26,200 bases of DNA. Origin: Pseudomonadota bacterium (GTDB lineage: Bacteria > Desulfobacterota > Desulfovibrionia > Desulfovibrionales > Desulfomicrobiaceae). The DNA lies in the NCBI GenBank assembly GCA_023393525.1, contig JAEWKZ010000018.1, positions 1 to 26,200 of the forward strand, written 5' to 3'. The notes under the pieces were generated by a model that had not been told where the DNA came from, made no database searches, and worked only from the letters and a program-made list of their open reading frames with translations. A program made the translations under genes and the position numbers. Below are positions 8,099 to 15,172 of the stretch, piece by piece (position 1 is the first letter of the stretch; the number at the start of each line of letters is the position of its first letter).

Positions 8099-8625
8099 TG
8101 CGCATCCTGCCGACACCTATCGGCGGACTCCTTCAGATTGAAGGAGAGGCAAAGCGTGATGCAAGGGGCTTTTTTCTGCGTACCTGGTGCCGGGAGGAGT
8201 TCCTGGCCGCAGGCATCGATTTTTCTCCCGTGCAGACGAGTCTTTCGGCGAATATCCGCCGTCATACTTTGCGCGGCATGCATTACCAGGTTTCACCCGC
8301 CCGCGAGCGCAAGCTGGTCCGCTGCCTGCACGGCCGCATCCTCGATGTGGTGGTCGATCTGCGGGAAAGCTCGCCCACGCGCTTGCGGCACTGGTCGGTC
8401 ACCCTGTGTTCCGATGCGGGCAACGCCCTCTTTATTCCCGAAGGCTGCGCCCACGGTTTCATGACCCTGACCGACGGGGCGCTGGTCGAATACATGATGG
8501 ACACTCCTCACGCCCCGGAGCACGCGCGCGGACTGCGCTGGGACGACCCGGCCCTGGGGCTGCCGTGGCCGGCCAGACCGGTGGTGATTTCCCTGCGTGA
8601 CCGCAGTTGGCCCGGCCATGTCTGA
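8098..8625 (+). CDS. RmlC-type nucleotide-4-keto-6-deoxysugar 3,5- (or 3-) epimerase
   Basis: The 175-residue product is a cupin of the RmlC/RfbC family, which epimerises C3 and C5 (or C3 only) of a 4-keto-6-deoxysugar nucleotide. It has the DARGFFLRTW start, the catalytic His62 in LRGMHYQ, KLVRC followed by DVVVDLRESSPT, FIPEGCAHGF, EYMMDTPHAPEHARGL and the closing WDDPALGLPWP. Length is normal (about 175-185). Its ATG overlaps the methyltransferase stop (TGATG). It is named dTDP-4-dehydrorhamnose 3,5-epimerase by homology, but no dTDP-pathway genes (RmlA or RmlB type) are here, so the natural substrate is more likely the CDP-4-keto intermediate, possibly after C-methylation. Family is certain, substrate inferred. 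Confidence 0.9.
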   Translation: MRILPTPIGGLLQIEGEAKRDARGFFLRTWCREEFLAAGIDFSPVQTSLSANIRRHTLRGMHYQVSPARERKLVRCLHGRILDVVVDLRESSPTRLRHWSVTLCSDAGNALFIPEGCAHGFMTLTDGALVEYMMDTPHAPEHARGLRWDDPALGLPWPARPVVISLRDRSWPGHV

Positions 8626-9538
8626 ACGGGTGCTGGTCACCGGAGGAAGCGGCTTCGTGGGGCTGCCTCTCGTGGAGGCACTGGCCGCGGGGGGGATGCG
8701 GGTAGAGGCTCTGGGATGCCGGAATGTCGGGCCCGAACAGCCCGGCGTGCGCTGGCACCGGGTGGATCTGCATCACGCCGGGGATGTCCGCCTCCTGCTG
8801 CGCGAGCTGCGGCCCGCTGTGCTGGTGCACTGCGCCTGGTACGGGGAGCATGGCCGGTTCTGGTCCGCGCCGGATAATCGGGTTTGGCTGGAAGTCTCCT
8901 CCGAACTGGCGATGCGGTTCTACGAGACGGGCGGACGGCGCTTCGTCGGCATCGGAACTTGCGCCGAATACGCGAGTCAGGATCTGAACGACAACATGCC
9001 CTGGCCCGAGAGCCGCAAAATTGATCCCTGCACCCTCTACGGCCAGTCCAAGGCCGAACTGTGGCGCAGACTCCTTGCCCTGGCCCAAAGGCGTCCGGGC
9101 GCCCAGGCGGCCTGGGCGCGCCTCTTTCATCTCTTCGGAGCAGGCGAACACCCGGAGCGGCTTGTTCCTTCCATCATTCGCTCCGTGCTCGCCGGTCGCG
9201 AGGCCTGTTGCGGGTCCGGGCGTCTGGTCCGCGATTTTTCAAGCGTCTGGTTTGTCGCCGGGGCGCTGGCCGCATTGGCCCGCTCCCGAGTGACAGGCCC
9301 CGTCAATATCGGCTGCGGACAACCCCGCTCCATCGCCGCCCTGTCCAGGATGGTCGCCCGGCTCGCCGGACGGCCCGACCTTCTGCGCCTGGGGGCCTTG
9401 CCGGACAGACCGGATGATGTCCCGGTCATGGTGGCCGACACCAAGCGCCTGCGGCTTGAAGTGGGGCATGAGCAGTGGCCAGTCATGGAAGACGATCTGC
9501 GGCGCTTGATTTCTCTTTATCGATTGCAAAACTCCTAG
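8618..9538 (+). CDS. NAD(P)-dependent epimerase/dehydratase (SDR), probable 4-ketoreductase
   Basis: The 306-residue product is an extended SDR with the coenzyme motif VTGGSGFVGLP (residues 7-17), IGTCAEY near 112-118 and the catalytic Tyr141/Lys145 in LYGQSK. The C-terminal substrate domain includes NIGCGQPRSI. In a pathway that already has dehydratase, C-methyltransferase and epimerase, the missing step is reduction of the 4-keto group, so a 4-ketoreductase role (like NovS, RfbD or Tyv/Prt-type enzymes) is the simplest reading; a C4 or C2 epimerase remains possible. The start chosen is ATG 8618, inside the last codons of the previous gene (8-base overlap); a GTG at 8597 is also in frame but adds residues before the Rossmann strand. 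It is the last gene of the sugar operon. Confidence 0.85.
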   Translation: MSERVLVTGGSGFVGLPLVEALAAGGMRVEALGCRNVGPEQPGVRWHRVDLHHAGDVRLLLRELRPAVLVHCAWYGEHGRFWSAPDNRVWLEVSSELAMRFYETGGRRFVGIGTCAEYASQDLNDNMPWPESRKIDPCTLYGQSKAELWRRLLALAQRRPGAQAAWARLFHLFGAGEHPERLVPSIIRSVLAGREACCGSGRLVRDFSSVWFVAGALAALARSRVTGPVNIGCGQPRSIAALSRMVARLAGRPDLLRLGALPDRPDDVPVMVADTKRLRLEVGHEQWPVMEDDLRRLISLYRLQNS

Positions 9539-9844
9539 ACTGCAACCGGTTCACGGCTGGACATCGACGTTTTCTGGGTGATGAGCGGTTTGTGTTTTCT
9601 GATTTGTTCACACTGAATATGATGGATATTTCAGAGTGATATAGTCCGCTTTGGTCCGCCGCTCTGAAACGCGCAACGCCGCATCGATATTTGCCGCGAT
9701 CATCGCCAAACATTCCATCCGCGCTGATTTTCTTCTTTGTTTCAAAGAATTTTTCGGGACAGATAAAGGCAGGTTGCGGCACGAGCTTGCGCTTTCCTGT
9801 TCTGTTGAGTTATCTTCCACGATATCAAACAGGAGGTTTTTCGT
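9539..9844. other. Intergenic region between sugar operon and YeeE/YedE pair
   Basis: These 306 bases hold no convincing gene and no clear terminator for the operon before them. A possible promoter for the downstream pair is TTGCGC, an 18-base spacer and TATCTT, lying close before the next gene, but the match is only moderate. The last bases carry the strong AGGAGG site of the next gene. Confidence 0.4.
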
Positions 9845-10387
9845 ATGCAATGGAAAAAAAGCGATTCCGGCGGCTGGAATCCTTACCTGGCCGGAGCCCT
9901 GGTGGGCGTGCTGGCCATCCTCTCGGCCTATGCCACCACCGTGTGGCTCGGAAAAACCAGCTACCTGGGAGCCTCGACCACCTTCGTGCGCGGCGCGGGC
10001 GTGATTGAACAACAGATCGCGCCTGAACACGTGCAGGCCAATGAGTATTACACCAAGCAAAAGGTGAAGATCGACTGGCAGTTCATGCTCGTGTTGGGCA
10101 TATTCGTAGGCTCGCTTGCCGCCTCGTCCACGGACAAGAGTTTCAAGCTTGAAAGCGTTCCTCCGATTTGGGAAAAACGGTTTGGACCATCTGTTGGAAA
10201 ACGCGCTCTCGGAGCTTTCCTGGGCGGCATAGTGGCCATGATGGGCGCCCGCATGGCCAGTGGTTGTCCCAGCGGCCATGGGCTCAGCGGCATGATGCAG
10301 CTTTCGGTCAGCGCTTTTGTGGCCCTGGCCATGTTTTTTGCGGTAGGCATAATCGTGGCTTCGATCATTTACGGCAGGAGGTCATGA
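9845..10387 (+). CDS. YeeE/YedE-family membrane protein, N-terminal half type
   Basis: The 180-residue integral membrane protein belongs to the YeeE/YedE (DUF395) family, linked to uptake or handling of thiosulfate and related sulfur compounds. Hydrophobic segments lie near residues 14-35, 79-95, 120-137 and 150-175. The diagnostic motif GARMASGCPSGHGLSG (residues 134-149) contains the conserved Cys141. A polar stretch of ~40 residues (about 40-78) between the first two helices is probably exposed on one side of the membrane. Full-length members have about 350 residues with this motif twice; here the halves are separate genes. The ATG has an ideal AGGAGG site. The stop overlaps the start of the partner gene, so the two should be made in equal amounts and form a heterodimer. 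Confidence 0.88.
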   Translation: MQWKKSDSGGWNPYLAGALVGVLAILSAYATTVWLGKTSYLGASTTFVRGAGVIEQQIAPEHVQANEYYTKQKVKIDWQFMLVLGIFVGSLAASSTDKSFKLESVPPIWEKRFGPSVGKRALGAFLGGIVAMMGARMASGCPSGHGLSGMMQLSVSAFVALAMFFAVGIIVASIIYGRRS

Positions 10388-10917
10388 TGAGCACGGAACA
10401 AATCCTGGGACTGGCGACAGGCATCCTTTTTGGTTTTTTGCTGCAGAAGGGCCGTGTGCTGCGCTTTGAGAAGCAGATCGGGGCCATGCTGCTCAAAGAC
10501 ATGACGATTCTCAAGTTCATGCTCTCGGCCATCATCGTGGGCATGGTCGGGATTGCCGCGATGTCCGGCGCAGGCATGATCACCCTCAGCCACAAGGCCA
10601 TGAACGTGGGCGCGATCCTTGTCGGCGGTGCCCTGTTCGGAGCGGGTTGGGCGGTCATGGGCTACTGCCCTGGAACCTCTGTGGGGGCCCTGGGCGAAGG
10701 GCGCTGGCACGCCGTTTTCGCCATCGCCGGCATGGTGGCGGGCGCGGCCATCTACGCGGAGCTGTATCCTTTTTTCAAGAGTACGGTGCTGGCCTGGGCG
10801 GACTTCGGCAAGATCGGACTGCCGGAAGCCCTTGGCGTCTCGCCCTGGGTCGTGATCATCGTGTTCATCTGCGTCGTGCTGGGGCTTTTCCGCTGGTTTG
10901 AGAGCAAGGGGTTGTAG
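10387..10917 (+). CDS. YeeE/YedE-family membrane protein, C-terminal half type
   Basis: The 176-residue partner of the preceding gene is also almost wholly hydrophobic. Segments lie near residues 5-20, 43-62, 72-92, 108-125 and 148-168, and the conserved GYCPGTSVGALGEGRW motif carries Cys94. Such two-gene YeeE/YedE pairs are common in proteobacteria and are thought to move a sulfur-containing ion, with the two conserved cysteines relaying sulfur. Two ATGs are adjacent (10384 and 10387); I chose 10387 because AGGAGG at 10376-10381 then has a 5-base spacer. No rhodanese, SoxR-type regulator or sulfurtransferase gene is beside it to narrow the substrate. The gene ends in the repeat-filled convergent gap. 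Confidence 0.87.
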   Translation: MSTEQILGLATGILFGFLLQKGRVLRFEKQIGAMLLKDMTILKFMLSAIIVGMVGIAAMSGAGMITLSHKAMNVGAILVGGALFGAGWAVMGYCPGTSVGALGEGRWHAVFAIAGMVAGAAIYAELYPFFKSTVLAWADFGKIGLPEALGVSPWVVIIVFICVVLGLFRWFESKGL

Positions 10918-11043
10918 GCGGTTTTGATCGGAAGTTGCGTTGCGGCGGTCAGCCCGGTGCCGCCATGGCCTTGAACTTCGTTACGGTTTTGTGATGTATT
11001 ATCGCAGGTTGCGAACGTACAAAGCAAAGGCCCGCCTGCAGCA

Positions 11044-11093
11044 GCTCCAACTCCCCTCCTGCCAAGGAGGGGTGCCCGAAGGGCGGGGTGGTT
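11044..11093. repeat. REP-like palindrome, copy 1
   Basis: A 50-base element with a perfect 8-bp GC-rich stem (11053-11060 with 11065-11072, loop GCCA) and a second small hairpin GCCC-GAA-GGGC just after. The identical sequence occurs at 11364 and, cut by the window end, at 26163. A diverged copy in opposite orientation is at 26021. This is the pattern of a dispersed REP family. Confidence 0.85.
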
Positions 11094-11115
11094 GACTTCG
11101 CGTTGTGCGGTGGTC

Positions 11116-11290
11116 GGTCCGGTGCCGCCATGGCCTTGGAGTCCGCCGGAACTCCTTCTCCGGCCTCGTAGAGTTGAATCGTTGCGTGCAGGTCGTGAAA
11201 GCGGGGTTGTTAGTCAGGCAACGATTCAACAAACGATGCCTGGATCAGTCAGACAGCCGACGGCCCCCAAGACCATGACGGCACCGGGCC
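11116..11290. repeat. Long nested imperfect palindrome, copy 1 (MITE-like)
   Basis: A 175-base segment is bounded by 24-base inverted arms (11116-11139 and 11267-11290, 3 mismatches). It contains an inner perfect 13-bp inverted repeat, GTTGAATCGTTGC at 11173-11185 pairing with 11218-11230. The sequence between the two sets of arms is also partly complementary, so the element could fold into one long hairpin. Confidence 0.65.
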
Positions 11291-11363
11291 TTGAGCTTCG
11301 TTTGGGCTTTGTGAAGTATCATCGCAGGTTGGAAACGCACAAAGCAAAGGCCCGCCAGTAGCC

Positions 11364-11413
11364 GCTCCAACTCCCCTCCTGCCAAGGAGGGGTGCCCGAA
11401 GGGCGGGGTGGTT
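11364..11413. repeat. REP-like palindrome, copy 2
   Basis: Identical over its 50 bases to the copy at 11044-11093, exactly 320 bases downstream as part of the second tandem unit. The REP core is the longest stretch of the unit without a mismatch between copies. Confidence 0.85.
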
Positions 11414-11435
11414 GGCTTCACGTTGTGCGGCAATC

Positions 11436-11610
11436 GGCCCGATGCCGCCATGGCCTTGGAGCCCGCCGGTACTCCTTCTCCGGCCTCGTAGAGTTGAATG
11501 GTTGGGTGCAGGTCGTGAAAGCGGGGTTGCCAGTCAGGCAACGATTCAACAAACGATGCCTGGACCAGTCAGACAGCCGGCGGCCCCCAAGACCATGACG
11601 GCACCGGGCC
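11436..11610. repeat. Long nested imperfect palindrome, copy 2
   Basis: Second copy of the 175-base element. The 24-base outer arms again pair with 3 mismatches. The inner 13-bp inverted repeat has lost perfection, with two changes in its left arm (11493-11505) and the right arm (11538-11550) intact. Confidence 0.6.
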
Positions 11611-11667
11611 TTGAGCTTCGTTACGGAGTTTCGATGTGTGATCGAAGGTTCCAGACGCGCACAACTG

Positions 11668-11706
11668 AAAAAAGCGCCTCCGGCCGAGATTCGGCTGGAG
11701 GCGCTT
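11668..11706 (-). terminator. Rho-independent terminator of the glpX operon
   Basis: On the minus strand a long GC-rich stem (11672-11686 pairing with 11692-11706, one mismatch, 5-base loop) is followed by a run of six T residues. It lies 22 bases after the glpX stop codon and closes the eight-gene minus-strand operon. Confidence 0.88.
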
Positions 11707-11728
11707 GATGTTTTGTGGGCGTGTTCGT

Positions 11729-12709
11729 CTAGTACTTGATGGCGGAGAAGCGCATCAGCTTGTCCCACTGGTGGGTGGAGGTGATGCGGCGGATGGTGCC
11801 GGTCTTGCCGCGCAGGACCAGGGAGTGGGTGGTCGCGCCGGTGCCGCTGTAGGATACGCCGCCCAGGAACGTGCCGCCGGAGATGCCCGTGGCCGCGAAG
11901 AAGACATTGTCGTCGCGGATGAGGGTGTCCGTGGTCAGAATCTGGGTCAGGTCCAGACCGAAGTCGAGCACATTCTTGCGTTCGGATTCGGACTGGGGAT
12001 CGAAGCGGGCCAGGATCTCCCCGCCCAGGGCCTTGATGGCGCAGGCCGCGAGCACCCCTTCGGGCGTGCCGCCGGTCCCGATCATCATGTCCACGTTGGA
12101 CGAGGGGTCCACGGCCATGAGCGCCCCGGCCACGTCGCCGTCGGTGTGCAGCTGGATGCGTGCTCCGGCGGCCCGGATCTGACTGATAAGATCCTTGTGC
12201 CGGGGTTTGTCGAGAACAAAGACCACCAGGTCTTCGACCTTCTTGCCCAGGGCATTGGCCGTGACCAGGAGATTGTGGGCCACGGGCGCGTTCATGTCCA
12301 CCGCGCCCCTTGCCGGGGCCGGGACCACGAGCTTTTGCATGTAATAGCTCGGGCCCGGGTTGAACATGGTCCCGGCCGGAGCCAGACCGACCACGGCGAT
12401 GGCGTTGGGGCGGCCATAGGCCAAAAGGTTGGTGCCTTCCACCGGGTCCACCGCCACGTCCACGGCCGCGCCTCGGCCCGTGCCGATATGCTCGCCGTTG
12501 TAGAGCATGGGCGCTTCGTCCTTCTCGCCCTCGCCGATGACGATGCGGCCGTCGATATCAAGGGTGTTGAAGGACAGTCGCATGGCATCCACGGCCGCTC
12601 CGTCGCCTTCGTTCTTGGCGCCCTTGCCCAGCCAGCGGGCCGAGGCCAGGGCCGCGGCTTCCGTGACCCGGACCAGATCCATGGCCAGATTTCGTTGCGG
12701 GGCTTCCAT
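11729..12709 (-). CDS. glpX: Fructose-1,6-bisphosphatase class II
   Basis: GlpX hydrolyses fructose-1,6-bisphosphate to fructose-6-phosphate, an irreversible step of gluconeogenesis. Some bacterial class II enzymes also accept sedoheptulose-1,7-bisphosphate. The 326-residue product has the family landmarks in order: KNEGDGAAVDAMR, VIGEGEKDEAPML and the metal-binding VDPVEGTNLLAYG, then GTGGTPEGVLAACA, DDNVFFAATGISGG and THSLVLRGKTGTIR near the C-terminus. Length is normal. The ATG lies one base after the transketolase stop codon, with AAGGG within the end of that gene as ribosome site, so translation is probably coupled. The pairing with transketolase and ribose-5-phosphate isomerase suggests sugar-phosphate interconversion between gluconeogenic and pentose-phosphate pools. 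Assignment is firm. Confidence 0.95.
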   Translation of the reverse strand: MEAPQRNLAMDLVRVTEAAALASARWLGKGAKNEGDGAAVDAMRLSFNTLDIDGRIVIGEGEKDEAPMLYNGEHIGTGRGAAVDVAVDPVEGTNLLAYGRPNAIAVVGLAPAGTMFNPGPSYYMQKLVVPAPARGAVDMNAPVAHNLLVTANALGKKVEDLVVFVLDKPRHKDLISQIRAAGARIQLHTDGDVAGALMAVDPSSNVDMMIGTGGTPEGVLAACAIKALGGEILARFDPQSESERKNVLDFGLDLTQILTTDTLIRDDNVFFAATGISGGTFLGGVSYSGTGATTHSLVLRGKTGTIRRITSTHQWDKLMRFSAIKY

Positions 12710-12710
12710 G

Positions 12711-14684
12711 CTATTCCCTTATGAATTTGATCAGGTTGGCGGTGGTGAACCCGTATTTTTCCTTCAGCACGCCAGCCGGAGCCGAGGCCCCGAAGTGGTT
12801 GATGCCCCACACCTTTCCGTCCAGCCCGACGTATTTGTACCACAGGTCCGTGCGCCCGGCCTCGATGGCCACGCGGCGGGTGATGGAGCGGGGCATGACG
12901 GCTTCGCGGTACTCGGCGCTCTGCTCGTCGAAAAGCTCCATGCTGGGCACGGATACGACGCGGATTTTCAGTTCCGGACACGCCTCGGCCGCTTCCAGGG
13001 CCAGATGCACTTCCGAGCCCGAGGCCAGCAGCAGCATTTCCGGGGCCGCGCCTTCGGGGTCACGGACAACGTAGGCGCCCTTGGCCACATGGGCTTCCAG
13101 CGGCTGGGGCAGTTCCAGCACGGGCAAGCCCTGGCGGGTGAAGATGAGCACCGAGGGGCGGGATTTCTGCTTCAGGGCCACGGCCATGCAGGCCGCGCTT
13201 TCGCGGGCGTCCGCCGGGCGCAGCACCAGCAGGTTCGGGATCAGCCGCAGGGAGCTGACGTGCTCGATGGGCTGGTGGGTCGGGCCGTCCTCGCCGACGA
13301 AGAAGGAATCGTGGGTGAAAACGTGCAGCACGGGCAGGTGTTGCAGGGCGGACATGCGGATGGCGTTTCTTTCGTAGTCGGAGAAGACCAGGAAGGTCGC
13401 GCCGAAGGGAACGATGCCGCCGTGCAGGGCCAGGCCGTTCAGGATCGCGCCCATGGGAAACTCGCGCACGCCGAAGCACAGGTTGCGGCCCAGGGCATTG
13501 GTCGCGGCGTTGAAAATGCCTACGCTTTCCCGGAACTTGACGGTCTGGTTGGACGGATCGAGATCGGCCGAGCCGCCCATGAGCGTGGGCAACTGCTCCA
13601 TCATGGCCCCGAGGCACGCGCCGAAAGCCTTGCGCGTGGCCACGCTGGCTCCGGATTCGAACATGGGCCAGTTCAGGTCGCGCTGGCAGACCGCAGTGGT
13701 CACGTTCGCCCACTTGGCCGCGAAGGCCGGATCGGCCAGTTTTGCCGCCAGGGCCTTGTCCCAGGCCTGGCGTCCGGCGCTCAGGGCTGTGAAACGGGAG
13801 CGGAAGTGGGTCAGCACATCCTCGGGGAGATAAAAGTTCTCGTCGGGGATGCCGAGCTTGGCTTTGGTGGCCGTGATTTCCGCTTCCGGCAGAGGGGAGC
13901 CGTGGGTGGATTCGCTGCCTTCCAGCGTGGCGCAGCCTTTGGCCATGGTCGTGTGGCCGATGATCAGGGTCGGTTTGGCCGTTTCGGCCTGACCGGCCAG
14001 GATGGCCTTGCGGATCTGCTCGTGGTCGTGGCCGTCGATCTCGATGACCTGCCAGCGCATGCTCTCGAAGAGAGCCTTGTGGTCCAGATTGTCAACCCGG
14101 CAGGTCGGACCCGCCAGCTGGATCTTGTTGCTGTCGTAGTAGGCGATGAGCCTGCCCAGGCCCCACTGGCCGAACAGGGCCGCGCTGCCCAGACAGATGG
14201 GCTCCTGCACGTCGCCGTCGGAAACCAGCACGTAGGTGAAGTGCCCGGCGCTCTCGGCGTCCAGGTATTCGCGCTGAAAGGCCTCGGCCACGGCCATGCC
14301 GCCGGCCATGGCGAATCCCTGGCCGAGTGGCCCGGTGGTGGCCTCGACGCCGTCGGTCATGTCGTGCTCGGGGTGTCCCGGGGTCTTGCTGCCGAACTGG
14401 CGGAAGGCCTTGAGGTCTTCGACCTTGAGACTGCCTTGCAGGGTCAGCAGGGCGTACAGCAGCGCGGATTCATGGCCTGCGGAAAGCACGAAGCGGTCTC
14501 GGTTGAACCACCCGGCGTCCTTGGGGTCGAAATTGAGGAAATCCTTGAACAGGACATAGGCATAGTCCGCCGAAGACATGGCTCCGCCCGGATGGCCGGA
14601 GTTGGAGGCGCGGACCGTGTCCATGATCAGGCCCTTGATGACGTTGACGGCCTTGGTATCTATTGGGGAAGCGTTGGTGGTCAT
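12711..14684 (-). CDS. tkt: Transketolase
   Basis: Transketolase moves two-carbon ketol units between sugar phosphates using thiamine diphosphate (ThDP). The 657-residue product has the full three-domain layout. His31 (in NSGHPGGAM) and His71 (SAGHESALLYAL) match catalytic/cofactor histidines. The first domain carries TTGPLGQGFA and a ThDP motif reading SDGDVQEP through YYDSN, so the usual first Gly of GDG is Ser. The pyrimidine-binding domain shows FGVREFPMGAILNGLALHGG, and THDSFFVGEDGPTHQP carries the substrate-binding histidines. The C-terminal domain contains SGSEVHLALEA. The start at 14684 has only a weak ribosome site (GAGAA). It lies 29 bases after rpiB and one base before glpX in the same operon. 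Assignment is firm. Confidence 0.96.
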   Translation of the reverse strand: MTTNASPIDTKAVNVIKGLIMDTVRASNSGHPGGAMSSADYAYVLFKDFLNFDPKDAGWFNRDRFVLSAGHESALLYALLTLQGSLKVEDLKAFRQFGSKTPGHPEHDMTDGVEATTGPLGQGFAMAGGMAVAEAFQREYLDAESAGHFTYVLVSDGDVQEPICLGSAALFGQWGLGRLIAYYDSNKIQLAGPTCRVDNLDHKALFESMRWQVIEIDGHDHEQIRKAILAGQAETAKPTLIIGHTTMAKGCATLEGSESTHGSPLPEAEITATKAKLGIPDENFYLPEDVLTHFRSRFTALSAGRQAWDKALAAKLADPAFAAKWANVTTAVCQRDLNWPMFESGASVATRKAFGACLGAMMEQLPTLMGGSADLDPSNQTVKFRESVGIFNAATNALGRNLCFGVREFPMGAILNGLALHGGIVPFGATFLVFSDYERNAIRMSALQHLPVLHVFTHDSFFVGEDGPTHQPIEHVSSLRLIPNLLVLRPADARESAACMAVALKQKSRPSVLIFTRQGLPVLELPQPLEAHVAKGAYVVRDPEGAAPEMLLLASGSEVHLALEAAEACPELKIRVVSVPSMELFDEQSAEYREAVMPRSITRRVAIEAGRTDLWYKYVGLDGKVWGINHFGASAPAGVLKEKYGFTTANLIKFIRE

Positions 14685-14713
14685 GATGGTTCTCGTGATG
14701 TGCGAAAAAGGCG

Positions 14714-15172
14714 TTATGAAGGTTGATGTGAAGGGGTCTGCTGGTCGATGAGGCTAACCCGGCGCTGATGACGACCGCCTTCGAACTCGGTGCCGAGGAA
14801 AGCGTCGGCGATGGCTTTGGCCAGATCGACGCCGATGATGCGTTCGCCCATGCACAGCACGTTGGCGTCGTTGTGCATGCGGCTCATGCGGGCCATGTAT
14901 TCGTTGGCGCACAGGGCGGCGCGGATGCCCTCGAAACGGTTGGCGGTGATGGACACCCCGATGCCGGAGCCGCAGATGAGGATGCCTGTGGCCTTTCGGC
15001 TGAGCACCTCGGCGGCCAGCTTGCCCGCGATGTTCGGATAGTCGCAGCTTTCCAGAGAGTGGGCGCCGACGTCGATGATCTCGAAGCGACCGGCAAGGTG
15101 CTCTTTCAGAACGTTCTTGAGGCCGAACCCGGCATGGTCGGAGCCGAAAACGATGGTGCGCATGCTAGACAT
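14714..15172 (-). CDS. rpiB: Ribose-5-phosphate isomerase B
   Basis: RpiB interconverts ribose-5-phosphate and ribulose-5-phosphate. The 152-residue product has the LacAB/RpiB fold signatures: FGSDHAGFGLK at the N-terminus, DYPNIAGKLA, the active-site Cys67 in ILICGSGIGVSITANRFEGIRAA, and ARMSRMHNDANVLCMGERIIG. ATG 15172 overlaps the end of the upstream gene by 8 bases and has GGAAG ahead of it; a second in-frame ATG at 15163 has no ribosome site, so 15172 is preferred. The ~15 residues after the conserved core (ending QQTPSHQPS) are variable. Being next to transketolase places it in the non-oxidative pentose-phosphate pathway. Confidence 0.95.
   Translation of the reverse strand: MSSMRTIVFGSDHAGFGLKNVLKEHLAGRFEIIDVGAHSLESCDYPNIAGKLAAEVLSRKATGILICGSGIGVSITANRFEGIRAALCANEYMARMSRMHNDANVLCMGERIIGVDLAKAIADAFLGTEFEGGRHQRRVSLIDQQTPSHQPS

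Larger units (their letters stand above)
10941..11662. repeat. 320-bp tandem repeat array, two full copies plus partial copies at both ends
   Basis: Unit 1 is 10971-11290 and unit 2 is 11291-11610. They align without gaps over 320 bases with 27 mismatches by my count (about 92% identical). A third copy begins at 11611 and fades out near 11662. The 30 bases before unit 1 (10941-10970) match an internal segment at 11106-11135, so the array begins with another fragment. No frame in the array looks like a real protein. The array fills the gap between the convergent YeeE/YedE and glpX transcripts and contains the REP-like and palindromic elements listed separately. Confidence 0.92.

Noticed and set aside
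9776..9792. Sigma-54-like promoter before the YeeE/YedE pair
   Set aside because: GG and GC elements are present (GGCACGAGCTTGC) but with 9 rather than 10 bases between them, so the spacing does not fit.
10941..11662. CRISPR array
   Set aside because: The units are 320 bases and near-identical throughout, with no short direct repeats separated by unique spacers and no cas genes.
11092..11708. Small open frames within the 320-bp repeats
   Set aside because: Their translations simply recur with the DNA repeat, are Arg/Pro-rich, lack ribosome sites and match no family.
12507..14726. Long plus-strand open frame opposite tkt
   Set aside because: Antisense shadow; transketolase on the minus strand is unambiguous.
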